In this document: positions 1 through 6,638 of the stretch, piece by piece | Position numbering within the stretch: position 1 is the first letter of the stretch | Layout of the letters: every line of letters begins with the position of its first letter | Source: JANXXV01 sp038230275 | GTDB lineage: Bacteria; Acidobacteriota; Terriglobia; Bryobacterales; Bryobacteraceae | Assembly (NCBI GenBank): GCA_038230275.1 | Contig: JBBRNO010000226.1 | Coordinates: 1 to 7,011 of the forward strand | Length of the DNA: 7,011 bases | Direction of reading: 5' to 3' | Made by a program: the position numbers and the translations under genes | Notes under the pieces: generated by a model | What the model was told of the DNA's origin: nothing | The model's input: only the letters and a program-made list of their open reading frames with translations | The model's database searches: none

Positions 1-22
1 GAGTGTGCGACGTAGATGTGAG
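1..22 (+). repeat. Left terminal inverted repeat of the IS
   Basis: Starts GAGTGTGCGACGTAGATGTG. It matches the reverse complement of 1837-1858 at 16 of 22 positions, with mismatches at positions 2, 6, 10, 12, 15 and 17. The outermost base could lie left of the window. Confidence 0.65.
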
Positions 23-42
23 GAATCGTTAGTTTTCTTTTT

Positions 43-73
43 TTGATCGCTGATACTTACAGTATGTGATACT
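43..73 (+). promoter_or_regulatory. Possible IS promoter overlapping the palindrome
   Basis: A TTGATC hexamer (43-48) could be a -35 box and GATACT (68-73) a -10 box preceded by TGT (65-67), an extended -10 arrangement. The spacer is 19 bases, longer than optimal. If used, transcription would start near base 80, and the element's own mRNA would lack the left palindrome arm. This is a weak call from consensus matching only. Confidence 0.25.
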
Positions 74-84
74 GTAAGTATCAG
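50..84. promoter_or_regulatory. Perfect 16-bp palindrome with 3-nt spacer over the translation start region of the IS
   Basis: Bases 50-65 (CTGATACTTACAGTAT) and 69-84 are exact reverse complements, separated only by GTG. The right arm runs into the ribosome binding site AGGAGA (83-88), so its first two bases lie in the stem. There is no U-tract after the hairpin on either strand: the T-rich run at 33-44 lies before it, and on the minus strand it would read as A. It is therefore not a standard intrinsic terminator. It could be a DNA operator for the transposase or a host protein. It could also be an RNA hairpin that hides the ribosome site in transcripts entering from outside, as known for IS10 and IS50. 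Which of these applies is inference. Confidence 0.75.
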
Positions 85-93
85 GAGACCCCC

Positions 94-495
94 ATGCCTG
101 ACCCTCTCTCAGCCTTCGTCGATGACAAATCCGCGTTACTCCGGCAGATTTCCGAACTCGGCGACTTCCAGCCAGGTTCCATTACCTGTGCTTTCCGGAC
201 CTGCGGAAACCCCGCCTGCCATTGCGCCAAACCCAACGACCCCAGACACGGCCCGCATTTCCAACTCACCCAGAAAATTGATGGCAAAACAGTGACCCAA
301 AACTTGCCTTCTCAGGCGACCGTGCGTAAGGCGGAAAGCGAGATCGCCGAGTATCGCAAGTTCCAGACATTGACTGGTAAGCTGGTCGACGTCAATCGCA
401 AGATCTGCCGTTTGCGGCCAGTCGAAGAGGCTGAACCGACCGTCCAGGAAAAAAAACGGCGCAAGCCATCCAAACGGAAATTGCCCGCGATGTAG
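94..495 (+). CDS. IS-encoded DUF6788-like cysteine-rich protein (first frame of the ISKra4-family transposase)
   Basis: This 133-residue protein starts at ATG 94, with AGGAGA (83-88) five bases upstream. It resembles the small DUF6788-like proteins that precede or form the N-terminus of ISKra4-family transposases. Seen: FQPGSI at residues 25-30, then a compact cluster C32, C37, C42, C44 and H52 (core CGNPACHC, followed by RHGPHF). This is probably a zinc-binding DNA-recognition knuckle. The following stretch has the pattern GKTVTQNLPSQ and a helical region ending in a basic tail (KKRRKPSKRK). The basic tail is read only if the ribosome stays in this frame; the A8 tract at codons 119-121 can divert it into the transposase frame. 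Inference: it acts either alone as a DNA-binding or regulatory protein or as the N-terminal 121 residues of the full transposase. The family assignment is from memory of the motif, not from a search. Confidence 0.8.
   Translation: MPDPLSAFVDDKSALLRQISELGDFQPGSITCAFRTCGNPACHCAKPNDPRHGPHFQLTQKIDGKTVTQNLPSQATVRKAESEIAEYRKFQTLTGKLVDVNRKICRLRPVEEAEPTVQEKKRRKPSKRKLPAM
450..456 (+). other. Predicted -1 frameshift (slippery) site A_AAA_AAA
   Basis: An A8 run occupies 449-456, and in the upstream frame it reads GAA AAA AAA CGG. The heptamer 450-456 thus fits the X_XXY_YYZ rule for tandem -1 slippage. After slipping, reading resumes at ACG (456-458) in the frame that encodes the transposase. That frame is open from 435 (after TGA at 432-434), while the first frame stops at 493-495. 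The tract is therefore inside the 61-base window where a switch is possible. Slippage of RNA polymerase on A8 would have a similar effect. No convincing downstream pseudoknot or stem was identified by eye. Confidence 0.7.
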
Positions 496-1823
496 ACCGG
501 CTGCTGAACATCATCTTTCAGGACCGCCGTAAGACCGGTCGCCTGGACTTGGAAGCCGTCGAAACCGCCTTCCGCTCGGCGTTGCACCAAGCCGGGGCTT
601 CCGGGCTGACGCAGTTGCTGCAATACGACCCGCCGGATGAGGACCACCGGATAGTTCCCTGTCCATGCGGTCACTCTGCCCACTACAAGGAATTGCGTTC
701 TAAAACTGTGCTGACCGTGTTGGGGGCGGTCAAACTGAGCCGCCCTTATTACCTGTGTGCCCATTGCTCGAAAGGGCAGTGCCCGGTCGACGCCGAACTG
801 GGGGTCGCCGGAGTGGAATCCTCGCCCGGCGTCAGGCGCATGGAAGCGGTGGTGGGCAGCGAGATGCCGTTCGCCGCTGCGTGCGAACCGATGAAGGTGC
901 TGGCCGGGTTGGAGGTTCCCGCCAAAGCCATCGAACGCGCCGCCGAAGCCATTGGCGCACAGATCGCCCAGCGGGAGGAGCAAGAAATCGGACGGGCCAA
1001 ACAATTAGTCCTGCCTGTGGTTTCCAAACAGAACATTCCAAAAATGTATGTGCTGGTCGATGGCGGCCAGGTCCCCGTCGTCCCCGCTGAAACCGAAGGC
1101 CGAAAAGGGCGGACGGAAGGCCAGCGCGCCCGCACGCGCGAGTGCAAACTCGGCTGCGTATTCACCCAAACCAGCGTGGACCAGGAAGGATACGCCATCC
1201 GCGATCCGGATTCCACCACCTATGTGGGCGCTATCGAAACCGCCGAAGAGTTCGGATACAGAATCTACACGGAAGCCTGGCGCAGGGGTTGGGAGTGGGC
1301 CATTATCAAAGTCGTCATCGGGGATGGGGCCGTCTGGATCTGGAATCAGGCCGACCAGCATTTTCCCGGAGCCATTCAAATCGTGGATCTTTATCATGCC
1401 CGGGAACATTTATGGAAAATAGCCGCCATGCTCCACCCCAACGATGCCGTAGCGAAGAAACTCTGGATGGCACCCATGAAGGATCTTTTGGACGGCGGTG
1501 CAATCGAAACTCTGGTTGGGCGCTTGCGCGAGATTGCCGCCGCGCATACCGTCACCCAGCCCGGGGTGGTGGAAGAAATCCTGAAAGAAGTGGGGTACTT
1601 TGAAACCAACGCCAACCGAATGCGCTATCCGGAATTCCGCGCCAAGGGACTCTTCGTCGGTTCCGGCGTGATTGAAGCTGGCTGCAAGACCGTGGTCGGA
1701 TCGCGCCTCAAGCGATCCGGCATGTTCTGGACCGTTCGCGGCGCCAACGCCATCATTGCCCTGCGTTGCTGCCGACTCAATGGCAGGTTTGAGAATTACT
1801 GGGAGGAGAGCCGAGCTGCTTGA
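456..1823 (+). CDS. ISKra4-family DDE transposase, main catalytic frame (-1 frame)
   Basis: This frame carries out transposition of the element. It is probably translated as the C-terminal 455 residues of a 576-residue frameshift product. The only in-frame start near the front, TTG 549, has no ribosome binding site, and conserved sequence such as IARDVDRLLNIIF lies before it. Residues counted from TTG 549 (424 aa): possible zinc ligands C38, C40, C70 and C73 (PCPC, YYLCAHC); D171 in VDGGQVP; RECKLGCVF at 197-205; D259 in IGDGAVWIWN; IVDLYHAREHLW from 278; E376 in GSGVIEAGCK; then RLKRSGMFWTVRGAN. D171, D259 and E376 are the likely catalytic triad by analogy with related DDE enzymes. The first motif is more usually DGT in the family and is DGG here, with the acidic residue kept. 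No internal stop or deletion is seen, so the enzyme is probably functional. Confidence 0.88.
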   Translation, partial: TAQAIQTEIARDVDRLLNIIFQDRRKTGRLDLEAVETAFRSALHQAGASGLTQLLQYDPPDEDHRIVPCPCGHSAHYKELRSKTVLTVLGAVKLSRPYYLCAHCSKGQCPVDAELGVAGVESSPGVRRMEAVVGSEMPFAAACEPMKVLAGLEVPAKAIERAAEAIGAQIAQREEQEIGRAKQLVLPVVSKQNIPKMYVLVDGGQVPVVPAETEGRKGRTEGQRARTRECKLGCVFTQTSVDQEGYAIRDPDSTTYVGAIETAEEFGYRIYTEAWRRGWEWAIIKVVIGDGAVWIWNQADQHFPGAIQIVDLYHAREHLWKIAAMLHPNDAVAKKLWMAPMKDLLDGGAIETLVGRLREIAAAHTVTQPGVVEEILKEVGYFETNANRMRYPEFRAKGLFVGSGVIEAGCKTVVGSRLKRSGMFWTVRGANAIIALRCCRLNGRFENYWEESRAA

Positions 1824-1836
1824 TTATGCCTTGTCT

Positions 1837-1858
1837 CTCACTTTTATGACGCCCACCC
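1837..1858 (-). repeat. Right terminal inverted repeat of the IS
   Basis: The reverse complement begins GGGTGGGCGTCATAAAAGTG and pairs with bases 1-22 at 16 of 22 positions. It sits 14 bases after the transposase stop codon, and the dinB-like frame resumes directly after it. That coincidence is the best evidence that base 1858 or very near it is the true end. Confidence 0.65.
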
Positions 1859-2269
1859 GTCTTTCCGTGGGATGACCCGGATCAGAGTCTGCGCCAGATT
1901 CTGGACCGGATGGTGCAGACCAAAGAGGCCTGGGCTGCGGCACTTACGGGCGGCAGCTGGTCCCCAATGGGCGACGTCCGGGCAGCCGACCCAACTCCTT
2001 CGGCCATGCTGGCACGCCTCGATAGAGCGGACGAGAAGTTCCACGGAGTACTCACAGAGGTGCGCAATCGAAGCGCTTGGGACGACACATTTGTCGATGC
2101 GCTGTGCGAACCGCCGGAGACCTTCACCTTCGGCGGTATGTTCGCTCACGTGATTACGTTCAATGCCCACCGGCGGATGCTCGCGATGGACGCGCTGCGA
2201 CACCTGGGGGTGAAGGTGGAAGGTTTTGGCTGTCCCAGCGAGTACGTCGCGAGCCTGGCGAGCGCGTGA
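1859..2269 (+). pseudogene. DinB-like protein, 5'-truncated by the IS insertion
   Basis: The frame begins at the IS right end with VFPWDDPDQSLRQILDRMVQ and runs without interruption to TGA 2267-2269, about 136 residues. The upstream frame is closed by TGA at 1847-1849 inside the IS. The sequence resembles the DinB/YfiT-like four-helix metalloenzyme superfamily. A helix near LARLDRADEKFHGVL is followed by TFGGMFAHVITFNAHRR, where H-x6-H could be metal ligands, then a helix with ALRHLGVKVEGFG. A full DinB domain is about 150-170 residues, so only the N-terminal part is missing. An ATG at 1910 could start a 119-residue peptide, but conserved sequence lies before it and there is no clear ribosome site. 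The specific function of the original protein is unknown; family members include thiol-dependent transferases. Assignment rests on motif recognition and is moderately sure; truncation is well supported. Confidence 0.7.
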
Positions 2270-2351
2270 GACCAATCAGTAGCCGCGACCAATTTCGATG
2301 CCGGACTTTCGAAGGAATTCATCGATATTTCCGCCGTGCTGAACGCTCCGT

Positions 2352-3086
2352 TCACATATAGAGACCGCCGTTCACATCCAGAACGTGGCCGGTGATGTAG
2401 GAAGCGGCATCGCTCGCCAGGAACACCGCCGCGGCTGCGACATCCTCGGGACGGCCGATCCGCTTGAGCGGGATGTTGGCCAGCATTTTCTCCTTAAGCT
2501 CCTGTGAAAGACCTTCCGTCATGGCGGTTTCGACAAAGCCGGGGGCGATGGCGTTGACGGTGATGTTCCGGCTACCCATCTCCTGGGCGAGCGATTTGGT
2601 CAGACCGATCAGCCCAGCCTTCGATGCCACATAGTTGGCTTGGCCCGGGTTGCCCATCTCGCCGACTACGGAAGAGATATTGACGATGCGGCCCCAGCGC
2701 TCGCGCATCATCCCTTGCAGCACCTGTTGACACATCAGAAAAGCACCGGTTAAGTTGGTCGAGATCACTGCATCCCAATCGTCCTTTTTCATGCGCACGG
2801 CGAGACCGTCTTTTGTGATGCCTGCGTTGTTCACCAGGATGTCAATTCGGCCAAAGTCCTTTGAAACCTGTGTGACTGCCTGCTTGATGGAATCGGAGTT
2901 TCCTAAATCAATCGCGGCCACAAACGTTTCGCCGCCCGCCGAGCGGATCTCACCTGCCAGCTCCTCCAACTGATCCGTGCTGCGCGCACATAGTGCCACC
3001 CTTGTTCCGGATTCCGAGAGCGCGCGCGCAATAGCCCTGCCGATTCCCCGGCTGGCTCCTGTGATTAAAGCAGTTCGACCGGGCAT
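2352..3086 (-). CDS. fabG: 3-oxoacyl-[acyl-carrier-protein] reductase (FabG-type SDR)
   Basis: This enzyme reduces 3-oxoacyl-ACP to 3-hydroxyacyl-ACP with NADPH in the fatty-acid elongation cycle, in the cytoplasm. Seen (numbering from ATG 3086, 244 aa): cofactor motif TGASRGIG at 9-16; R35 after the second strand, compatible with NADPH; NNAG at 86-89; and catalytic N111, S139, Y152 and K156 (YVASK). PGFVETAMTE and the C-terminal ASYITGHVLDVNGG are typical of FabG rather than of general SDRs. Length matches the usual 244-248 residues. A longer form from TTG 3104 adds six residues and has GGAGAG eleven bases upstream. The ATG has only a weak GGGA eight bases upstream, but gives the usual FabG N-terminus, so I prefer it without certainty. 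The gene follows the receptor gene by 37 (or 19) bases, so co-transcription is likely. No acpP, fabF or fabD is adjacent, so it may be a second copy or serve another pathway such as polyhydroxyalkanoate synthesis. Confidence 0.92.
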   Translation of the reverse strand: MPGRTALITGASRGIGRAIARALSESGTRVALCARSTDQLEELAGEIRSAGGETFVAAIDLGNSDSIKQAVTQVSKDFGRIDILVNNAGITKDGLAVRMKKDDWDAVISTNLTGAFLMCQQVLQGMMRERWGRIVNISSVVGEMGNPGQANYVASKAGLIGLTKSLAQEMGSRNITVNAIAPGFVETAMTEGLSQELKEKMLANIPLKRIGRPEDVAAAAVFLASDAASYITGHVLDVNGGLYM

Positions 3087-3123
3087 GTTTGCATTCCCAT
3101 ACAAAGCGTTTGCAGCTCTCCAT

Positions 3124-6100
3124 TTAAAACTTCAGCTTCAATGCAAACTGGATAATGCGGGCGTCGTTGGCGCTGACGATCTGACCGAACCCGGCCCCGA
3201 TTGTCACGCCGGGCACGCCAAAGTTAGGGTGATTGAAAGCATTGAAAAACTCCGCCCGGAACTGGGCGGATAGCCGCTCCCAAACAGCGATGTTCTTTGA
3301 GAGATTAAAGTCCAGATTGACGAGTCCTGGCCCGCGCACGATCCCCACGCCGGAATTCCCGTAGATCTGATTCGGGAAGAAGCCGGGGCTGCCAGGCGTC
3401 GCGCTCAGCGCTGTAAAGGCGCTGGTGTCAAAGTAACGGTCCACCGTCCGTTGATCGGAGGGTAGGCTGCCATCGGCCAGCCGATTTGGCCGGAAGCGCC
3501 GTTCGCCGCCGATGTTCACGACTTGCCCCTGATTGATGGTCAACGCGAGGCCGGTCTGCGCGGTGAATATGGGCGAGAACTCCCAGCCTCCCAGCAATAG
3601 ATCGACACCGCATTGCCAATGCGCTCCGTACGCCTGACCGCGGCCGAACGGAAGCTGCCAGACACCGGATAAGACGAAGCGATGCGTGACATCAAACTCG
3701 GATGGGCCGTACTCCAGGCGTCGCCTCTTTCCGTCTTGAGGTTCCCTAAATACGCCGACATCGACGCCGTTGCCGGCTCCGCTGGTCGAAAGGTGATCCA
3801 CGGAATCCGTGAGGGACTTGCCCCAGGTGTAAGAGGACAGCAGCGTAAAGCCGTGCGCGAACCGGCGCTCCAGCTTCCCTTGCAGCGAGTTGTAGTTGGC
3901 AATCCCGAGATTCTCAAGATACTGAATGTCGCCGGCGAACCCCAGCGAGGCCAACTCCCTCGGTCCGACTACCGGCGCGCCCAGTGCGTTAAACGTGAAT
4001 GTGTTTGGATTCAAATTCCGGAAGGCGGGCAATTTCAGGCTGCGGTTTCCGACGTAGGAAACGTCAAGGACAAACTGCCCCATCAACTCCTGTTGCACGC
4101 CAAAGTTGTATTGCTGCACGTAGGGCGTGCGCTGATTCGGGTCTTGCGCCTTACGCCCCACGGTCGCGAGATTTACGCGCAAAATATCGACAAAGCCCGG
4201 TGGCACCCCGTCTTGTAGGCGGAAAATCGCGTCCGTCGCCCGGAGCGGGCCTGAGCCCGAGATGTTCTGGTCGCCCAAAATAATGAAGGGCGGATTGAAT
4301 CCTAGCAGGCCCTCGCGACCCGTGCGATTGGTGTGATTGTAGAAGATCCCGTACGCTCCCCGGATAACGGACTTGGGCGTCGCCGAGTATGCGAAGCCAA
4401 TTCTCGGCGCGAAATTATTTCTATCCGGCTCGATCAGCGACTCCTCTCGCAGTGATCCGCTTTTGGCCGTAACTAACTGCCCTTTGGCACGGTCGAAGTT
4501 GGCCCACTTGAAATTCCGCTCACGCGGAGGGGTGGCAAATTCATACCGCAAACCCAAATTCAGAGTGAGCTTGCGCGTAATTTTCCAGTCGTCTTGTACA
4601 AAGCCAAAGTACATGTGCTGGTAAAGGTCGAAGGTGGTGTTGGAGTCCTGCAGATAGCGTGTTGGGAATCCGAGCAGGAGATCGGCTAAGGCATTTTCCC
4701 AACGATTGTTCACTCCGGTGAACCGGCCGGTGAACTCGAAATTGCCGAGCAGAGAACCGATGTCCCGGACTCCGGTCTCGACGAACAGCAGCTCGCCACC
4801 AAACTTCAATGCGTGGGCACCCAGGTTCCATGAAAACGACTCTCGCAGGTTGTAGCTGCGGGGCGTCTGGAACTGCGGCACCGAAGTGGTTCGCCCAATC
4901 CGTCGCGAGATAATGCTGGGAACGATATTGAACACTGGAATGCCACCGCAGAGCGCCGGGTCGGTGGGCGCGTTCTTCAGCCCGATCAACTCGCCCGGGC
5001 ACGCGGACCCGAAGTTCGGGGGCAATTGGAAGTAGTCGCCCGCCGAGAAGCCGAAGCGCGTTTCAGAAACCAAGGCCGGCGACAGCACCCATACCAGACC
5101 GGACGCGACCCCCTGCGATTTCAGATCCGCCGTGCCGAAGGTATCGTTGAACGACCCCTCCGACAGGCCAGGACGAGGCGCCGGCCGGAAGAAGTTTGTC
5201 TTGGAATAAGAGTACCGGCCAAACATACTGAACTTGGATGTGAAGTTGTTGTCCACGCGAATATCGAACTGGTTGGTGTGATTGCGATCAATCGGCGCGC
5301 CGACGAAATTGTTGTCCTGGGTGGCCGATGCGGTATTCGGATTGGGGCTGACGTCAAGTACTTTCCTGCCGACCGGATCGATCAGGTTGCCCGGAATCCG
5401 CCAACAGTTGCCCTTTCCGTCATTGCAGTCCTGGGTCGCCGCAATCCTGAAATCGGCACCCTGGTCAGTGGGGTTAAAGGGATTCCAGATCGGAGTCGCA
5501 AACATGCCCTGGCGCCAGACAGGCAGCGCTACCGAACTAAACCGTACGACCCCCGCCGCATCGCGCAGACCTTCGTAGTCGCCAAAAATGAACGTGTGAT
5601 TCTTGATTACCGGTCCGCCGAGGGTGCCCCCGAACTGGTTACGGAGACGAAAGGGCTTGGCCAACCCCGCCTTGTTAGCGAAAAAATTGGTCGCATCGAG
5701 ATGCTGGTCGCGATGGAATTCATAGGCGGAGCCATGCACGTCATTGCTGCCGGATCGAATCACAGCGTTGATCAGAGCGCCGGCGCTGCGACCGAATTCG
5801 GCTGAATACGCGTTGGTCTGAATCTTGAATTCCTGCAGCGCCTCAACCGAGGGTTGAATCACCTGCACGTTCAGTCCGCGAAAGCTGTTGGAGTAGGACG
5901 TATTGTCTACGCCATCCAACTGGAACGCGTTCTGGAACACGCGGTTCCCATTCACATTGAAGGCACCGCGGAATCCGACCGACTGCAAGCGCGGCGTCGG
6001 CGCAAGCACGCCAGGGGACAGCAGGGCGAGCTGATTATAATCGCGCCCGTTCAGCGGGAGCTCCACCATTTTGGTGTGATCGATCACCGAGCCTCGACTG

Positions 6101-6519
6101 GAGGATTCCGTCTCAAGAACAGGAGCTTCGCCAGTGACCAAGACCGCCTCGGTGACTGCGCCAACCGTGAGTTCGACATCCAGCCGGGCGGCCTGATTGA
6201 CCTCCAGGACGATTCCTGAGGAAACGTGCTGCTTGAACCCTTGCAGCGTGACTGTAACGCGGTAGGGTCCCGGCCGCAGACTCGGGAACACATACCGGCC
6301 TTCTCCATTCGTCACGGAAGTAGTCTGCAGGTTTGTTGCTTCGTTGGTAGCCGTGACGGCGGCTCCCGGTACCACCGCGCCAGCAGAATCTGTTACCACG
6401 CCGGTTAGCGTGGCAGACTCAAACTGAGCCCATCCGAGTCCACAGGACAGCACAGAGCACATCAGAACTTGGAACCAGAGGATCCCGTTGCGTGCCTGTC
6501 GATTCAATGTGATATTCAT
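3124..6519 (-). CDS. TonB-dependent receptor with N-terminal carboxypeptidase-regulatory-like domain (Oar-like)
   Basis: This is an outer-membrane beta-barrel protein of 1131 residues, expected to import a ligand using TonB/ExbBD energy; the substrate is unknown. ATG 6519 follows GAGAGG with six bases of spacing. Seen: a signal peptide with hydrophobic core at about 12-29 and likely cleavage GWA|Q after A31; a carboxypeptidase-regulatory-like beta-sandwich at about 35-120 (LTGVVTDSAGAVVPGAAVTA, GRYVFPSLRPGPYRVTV); a TonB-box-like EAVLVTGEAP near 124-133; a plug domain at about 140-255 with LPLNGRDYNQLALLSPGV and FQLDGVDNT; then a long barrel. The barrel contains FVQDDWKITRKLTLNLGLRYE and FRAEFFNAFNHPNFG and ends in the aromatic LKLKF expected for insertion by the BAM machinery. 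The architecture matches the large Oar-like receptor families of Acidobacteriota, which often take up plant- or microbe-derived saccharides. No internal stop or truncation is seen. fabG lies directly downstream on the same strand. Confidence 0.93.
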   Translation of the reverse strand: MNITLNRQARNGILWFQVLMCSVLSCGLGWAQFESATLTGVVTDSAGAVVPGAAVTATNEATNLQTTSVTNGEGRYVFPSLRPGPYRVTVTLQGFKQHVSSGIVLEVNQAARLDVELTVGAVTEAVLVTGEAPVLETESSSRGSVIDHTKMVELPLNGRDYNQLALLSPGVLAPTPRLQSVGFRGAFNVNGNRVFQNAFQLDGVDNTSYSNSFRGLNVQVIQPSVEALQEFKIQTNAYSAEFGRSAGALINAVIRSGSNDVHGSAYEFHRDQHLDATNFFANKAGLAKPFRLRNQFGGTLGGPVIKNHTFIFGDYEGLRDAAGVVRFSSVALPVWRQGMFATPIWNPFNPTDQGADFRIAATQDCNDGKGNCWRIPGNLIDPVGRKVLDVSPNPNTASATQDNNFVGAPIDRNHTNQFDIRVDNNFTSKFSMFGRYSYSKTNFFRPAPRPGLSEGSFNDTFGTADLKSQGVASGLVWVLSPALVSETRFGFSAGDYFQLPPNFGSACPGELIGLKNAPTDPALCGGIPVFNIVPSIISRRIGRTTSVPQFQTPRSYNLRESFSWNLGAHALKFGGELLFVETGVRDIGSLLGNFEFTGRFTGVNNRWENALADLLLGFPTRYLQDSNTTFDLYQHMYFGFVQDDWKITRKLTLNLGLRYEFATPPRERNFKWANFDRAKGQLVTAKSGSLREESLIEPDRNNFAPRIGFAYSATPKSVIRGAYGIFYNHTNRTGREGLLGFNPPFIILGDQNISGSGPLRATDAIFRLQDGVPPGFVDILRVNLATVGRKAQDPNQRTPYVQQYNFGVQQELMGQFVLDVSYVGNRSLKLPAFRNLNPNTFTFNALGAPVVGPRELASLGFAGDIQYLENLGIANYNSLQGKLERRFAHGFTLLSSYTWGKSLTDSVDHLSTSGAGNGVDVGVFREPQDGKRRRLEYGPSEFDVTHRFVLSGVWQLPFGRGQAYGAHWQCGVDLLLGGWEFSPIFTAQTGLALTINQGQVVNIGGERRFRPNRLADGSLPSDQRTVDRYFDTSAFTALSATPGSPGFFPNQIYGNSGVGIVRGPGLVNLDFNLSKNIAVWERLSAQFRAEFFNAFNHPNFGVPGVTIGAGFGQIVSANDARIIQFALKLKF

Positions 6520-6638
6520 TGTTCACCTCTCGAGGAGTTACAGTGTACTTGCCAATTATGACTTTGGAGTTACTATATCGCACATTTTTGAAGAATGCTT
6601 GGCTGCGCCGATGCGCGGGTGCGATAGTGGCTTCAACG
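6520..6638 (-). promoter_or_regulatory. Upstream region of the receptor gene: ribosome site clear, promoter not resolved
   Basis: Read on the minus strand, this 119-base gap ends with GAGAGG (6531-6526), six bases before the ATG, a good ribosome binding site that fixes the receptor start. A short palindrome CTCGAG with flanks (6527-6536 region) overlaps it. A TATAGT-like -10 can be found in the AT-rich part, but no -35 box stands at a good distance, so I do not place a promoter. The gap lies between the stop of the terminase-like remnant and the receptor start, and transcription of the receptor and fabG most likely begins here. Confidence 0.4.

Larger units (their letters stand above)
1..1858 (+). 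mobile_element. ISKra4-family insertion sequence, apparently complete, with two frames joined by frameshift
   Basis: Seen: the stretch is bounded by imperfect inverted repeats (1-22 and 1837-1858, 16 of 22 positions matching). It encloses a small cysteine-rich protein and a DDE-type transposase in the -1 frame. The transposase carries ISKra4-family motifs such as GDGAVWIWN and GSGVIEAGCK. The first start codon is 93 bases from the left end and the transposase stop is 35 bases from the right end, a compact layout typical of an IS. Right of base 1858 the sequence is immediately in frame with a DinB-like protein, which independently supports the right boundary. Inference: the element inserted into that gene. 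The left boundary is less certain because the window starts there, so a target-site duplication cannot be checked. All coding motifs look intact, so the copy may still be active. Confidence 0.85.

Noticed and set aside
50..84. The palindrome as an intrinsic transcription terminator
   Set aside because: No run of U follows the stem on either strand; the T-rich tract at 33-44 is on the wrong side for a plus-strand terminator and becomes A-rich in a minus-strand transcript.
549..551. TTG as an independent start for the transposase
   Set aside because: No ribosome binding site is nearby, and family-like sequence continues upstream in the same frame to the A8 tract, so entry by frameshift is more likely.
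312..1004. 230-residue open frame on the minus strand across the IS
   Set aside because: It is antisense to both IS frames, spans the frameshift site and has no protein-like motif; it is a shadow of the transposase.
2270..2351. Bidirectional terminator between the dinB remnant and fabG
   Set aside because: Only a 5-bp stem (GAACG/CGTTC at 2341-2353) overlapping the fabG stop is visible, with no U-tract, which is too weak to call.
2348..2377. Direct repeat CCGTTCACAT occurring twice, 20 bases apart
   Set aside because: It falls in the end of fabG, where the protein is well conserved (DVNGG), so chance codon similarity explains it.
3682..4283. Plus-strand open frames of 178 and 94 residues
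   Set aside because: They overlap each other and the receptor gene antisense, without ribosome sites or recognisable domains.
5026..5805. 259-residue open frame on the plus strand
   Set aside because: It lies wholly antisense within the receptor barrel, shows no recognisable motifs, and has the Arg-rich composition usual for shadows of GC-rich genes.
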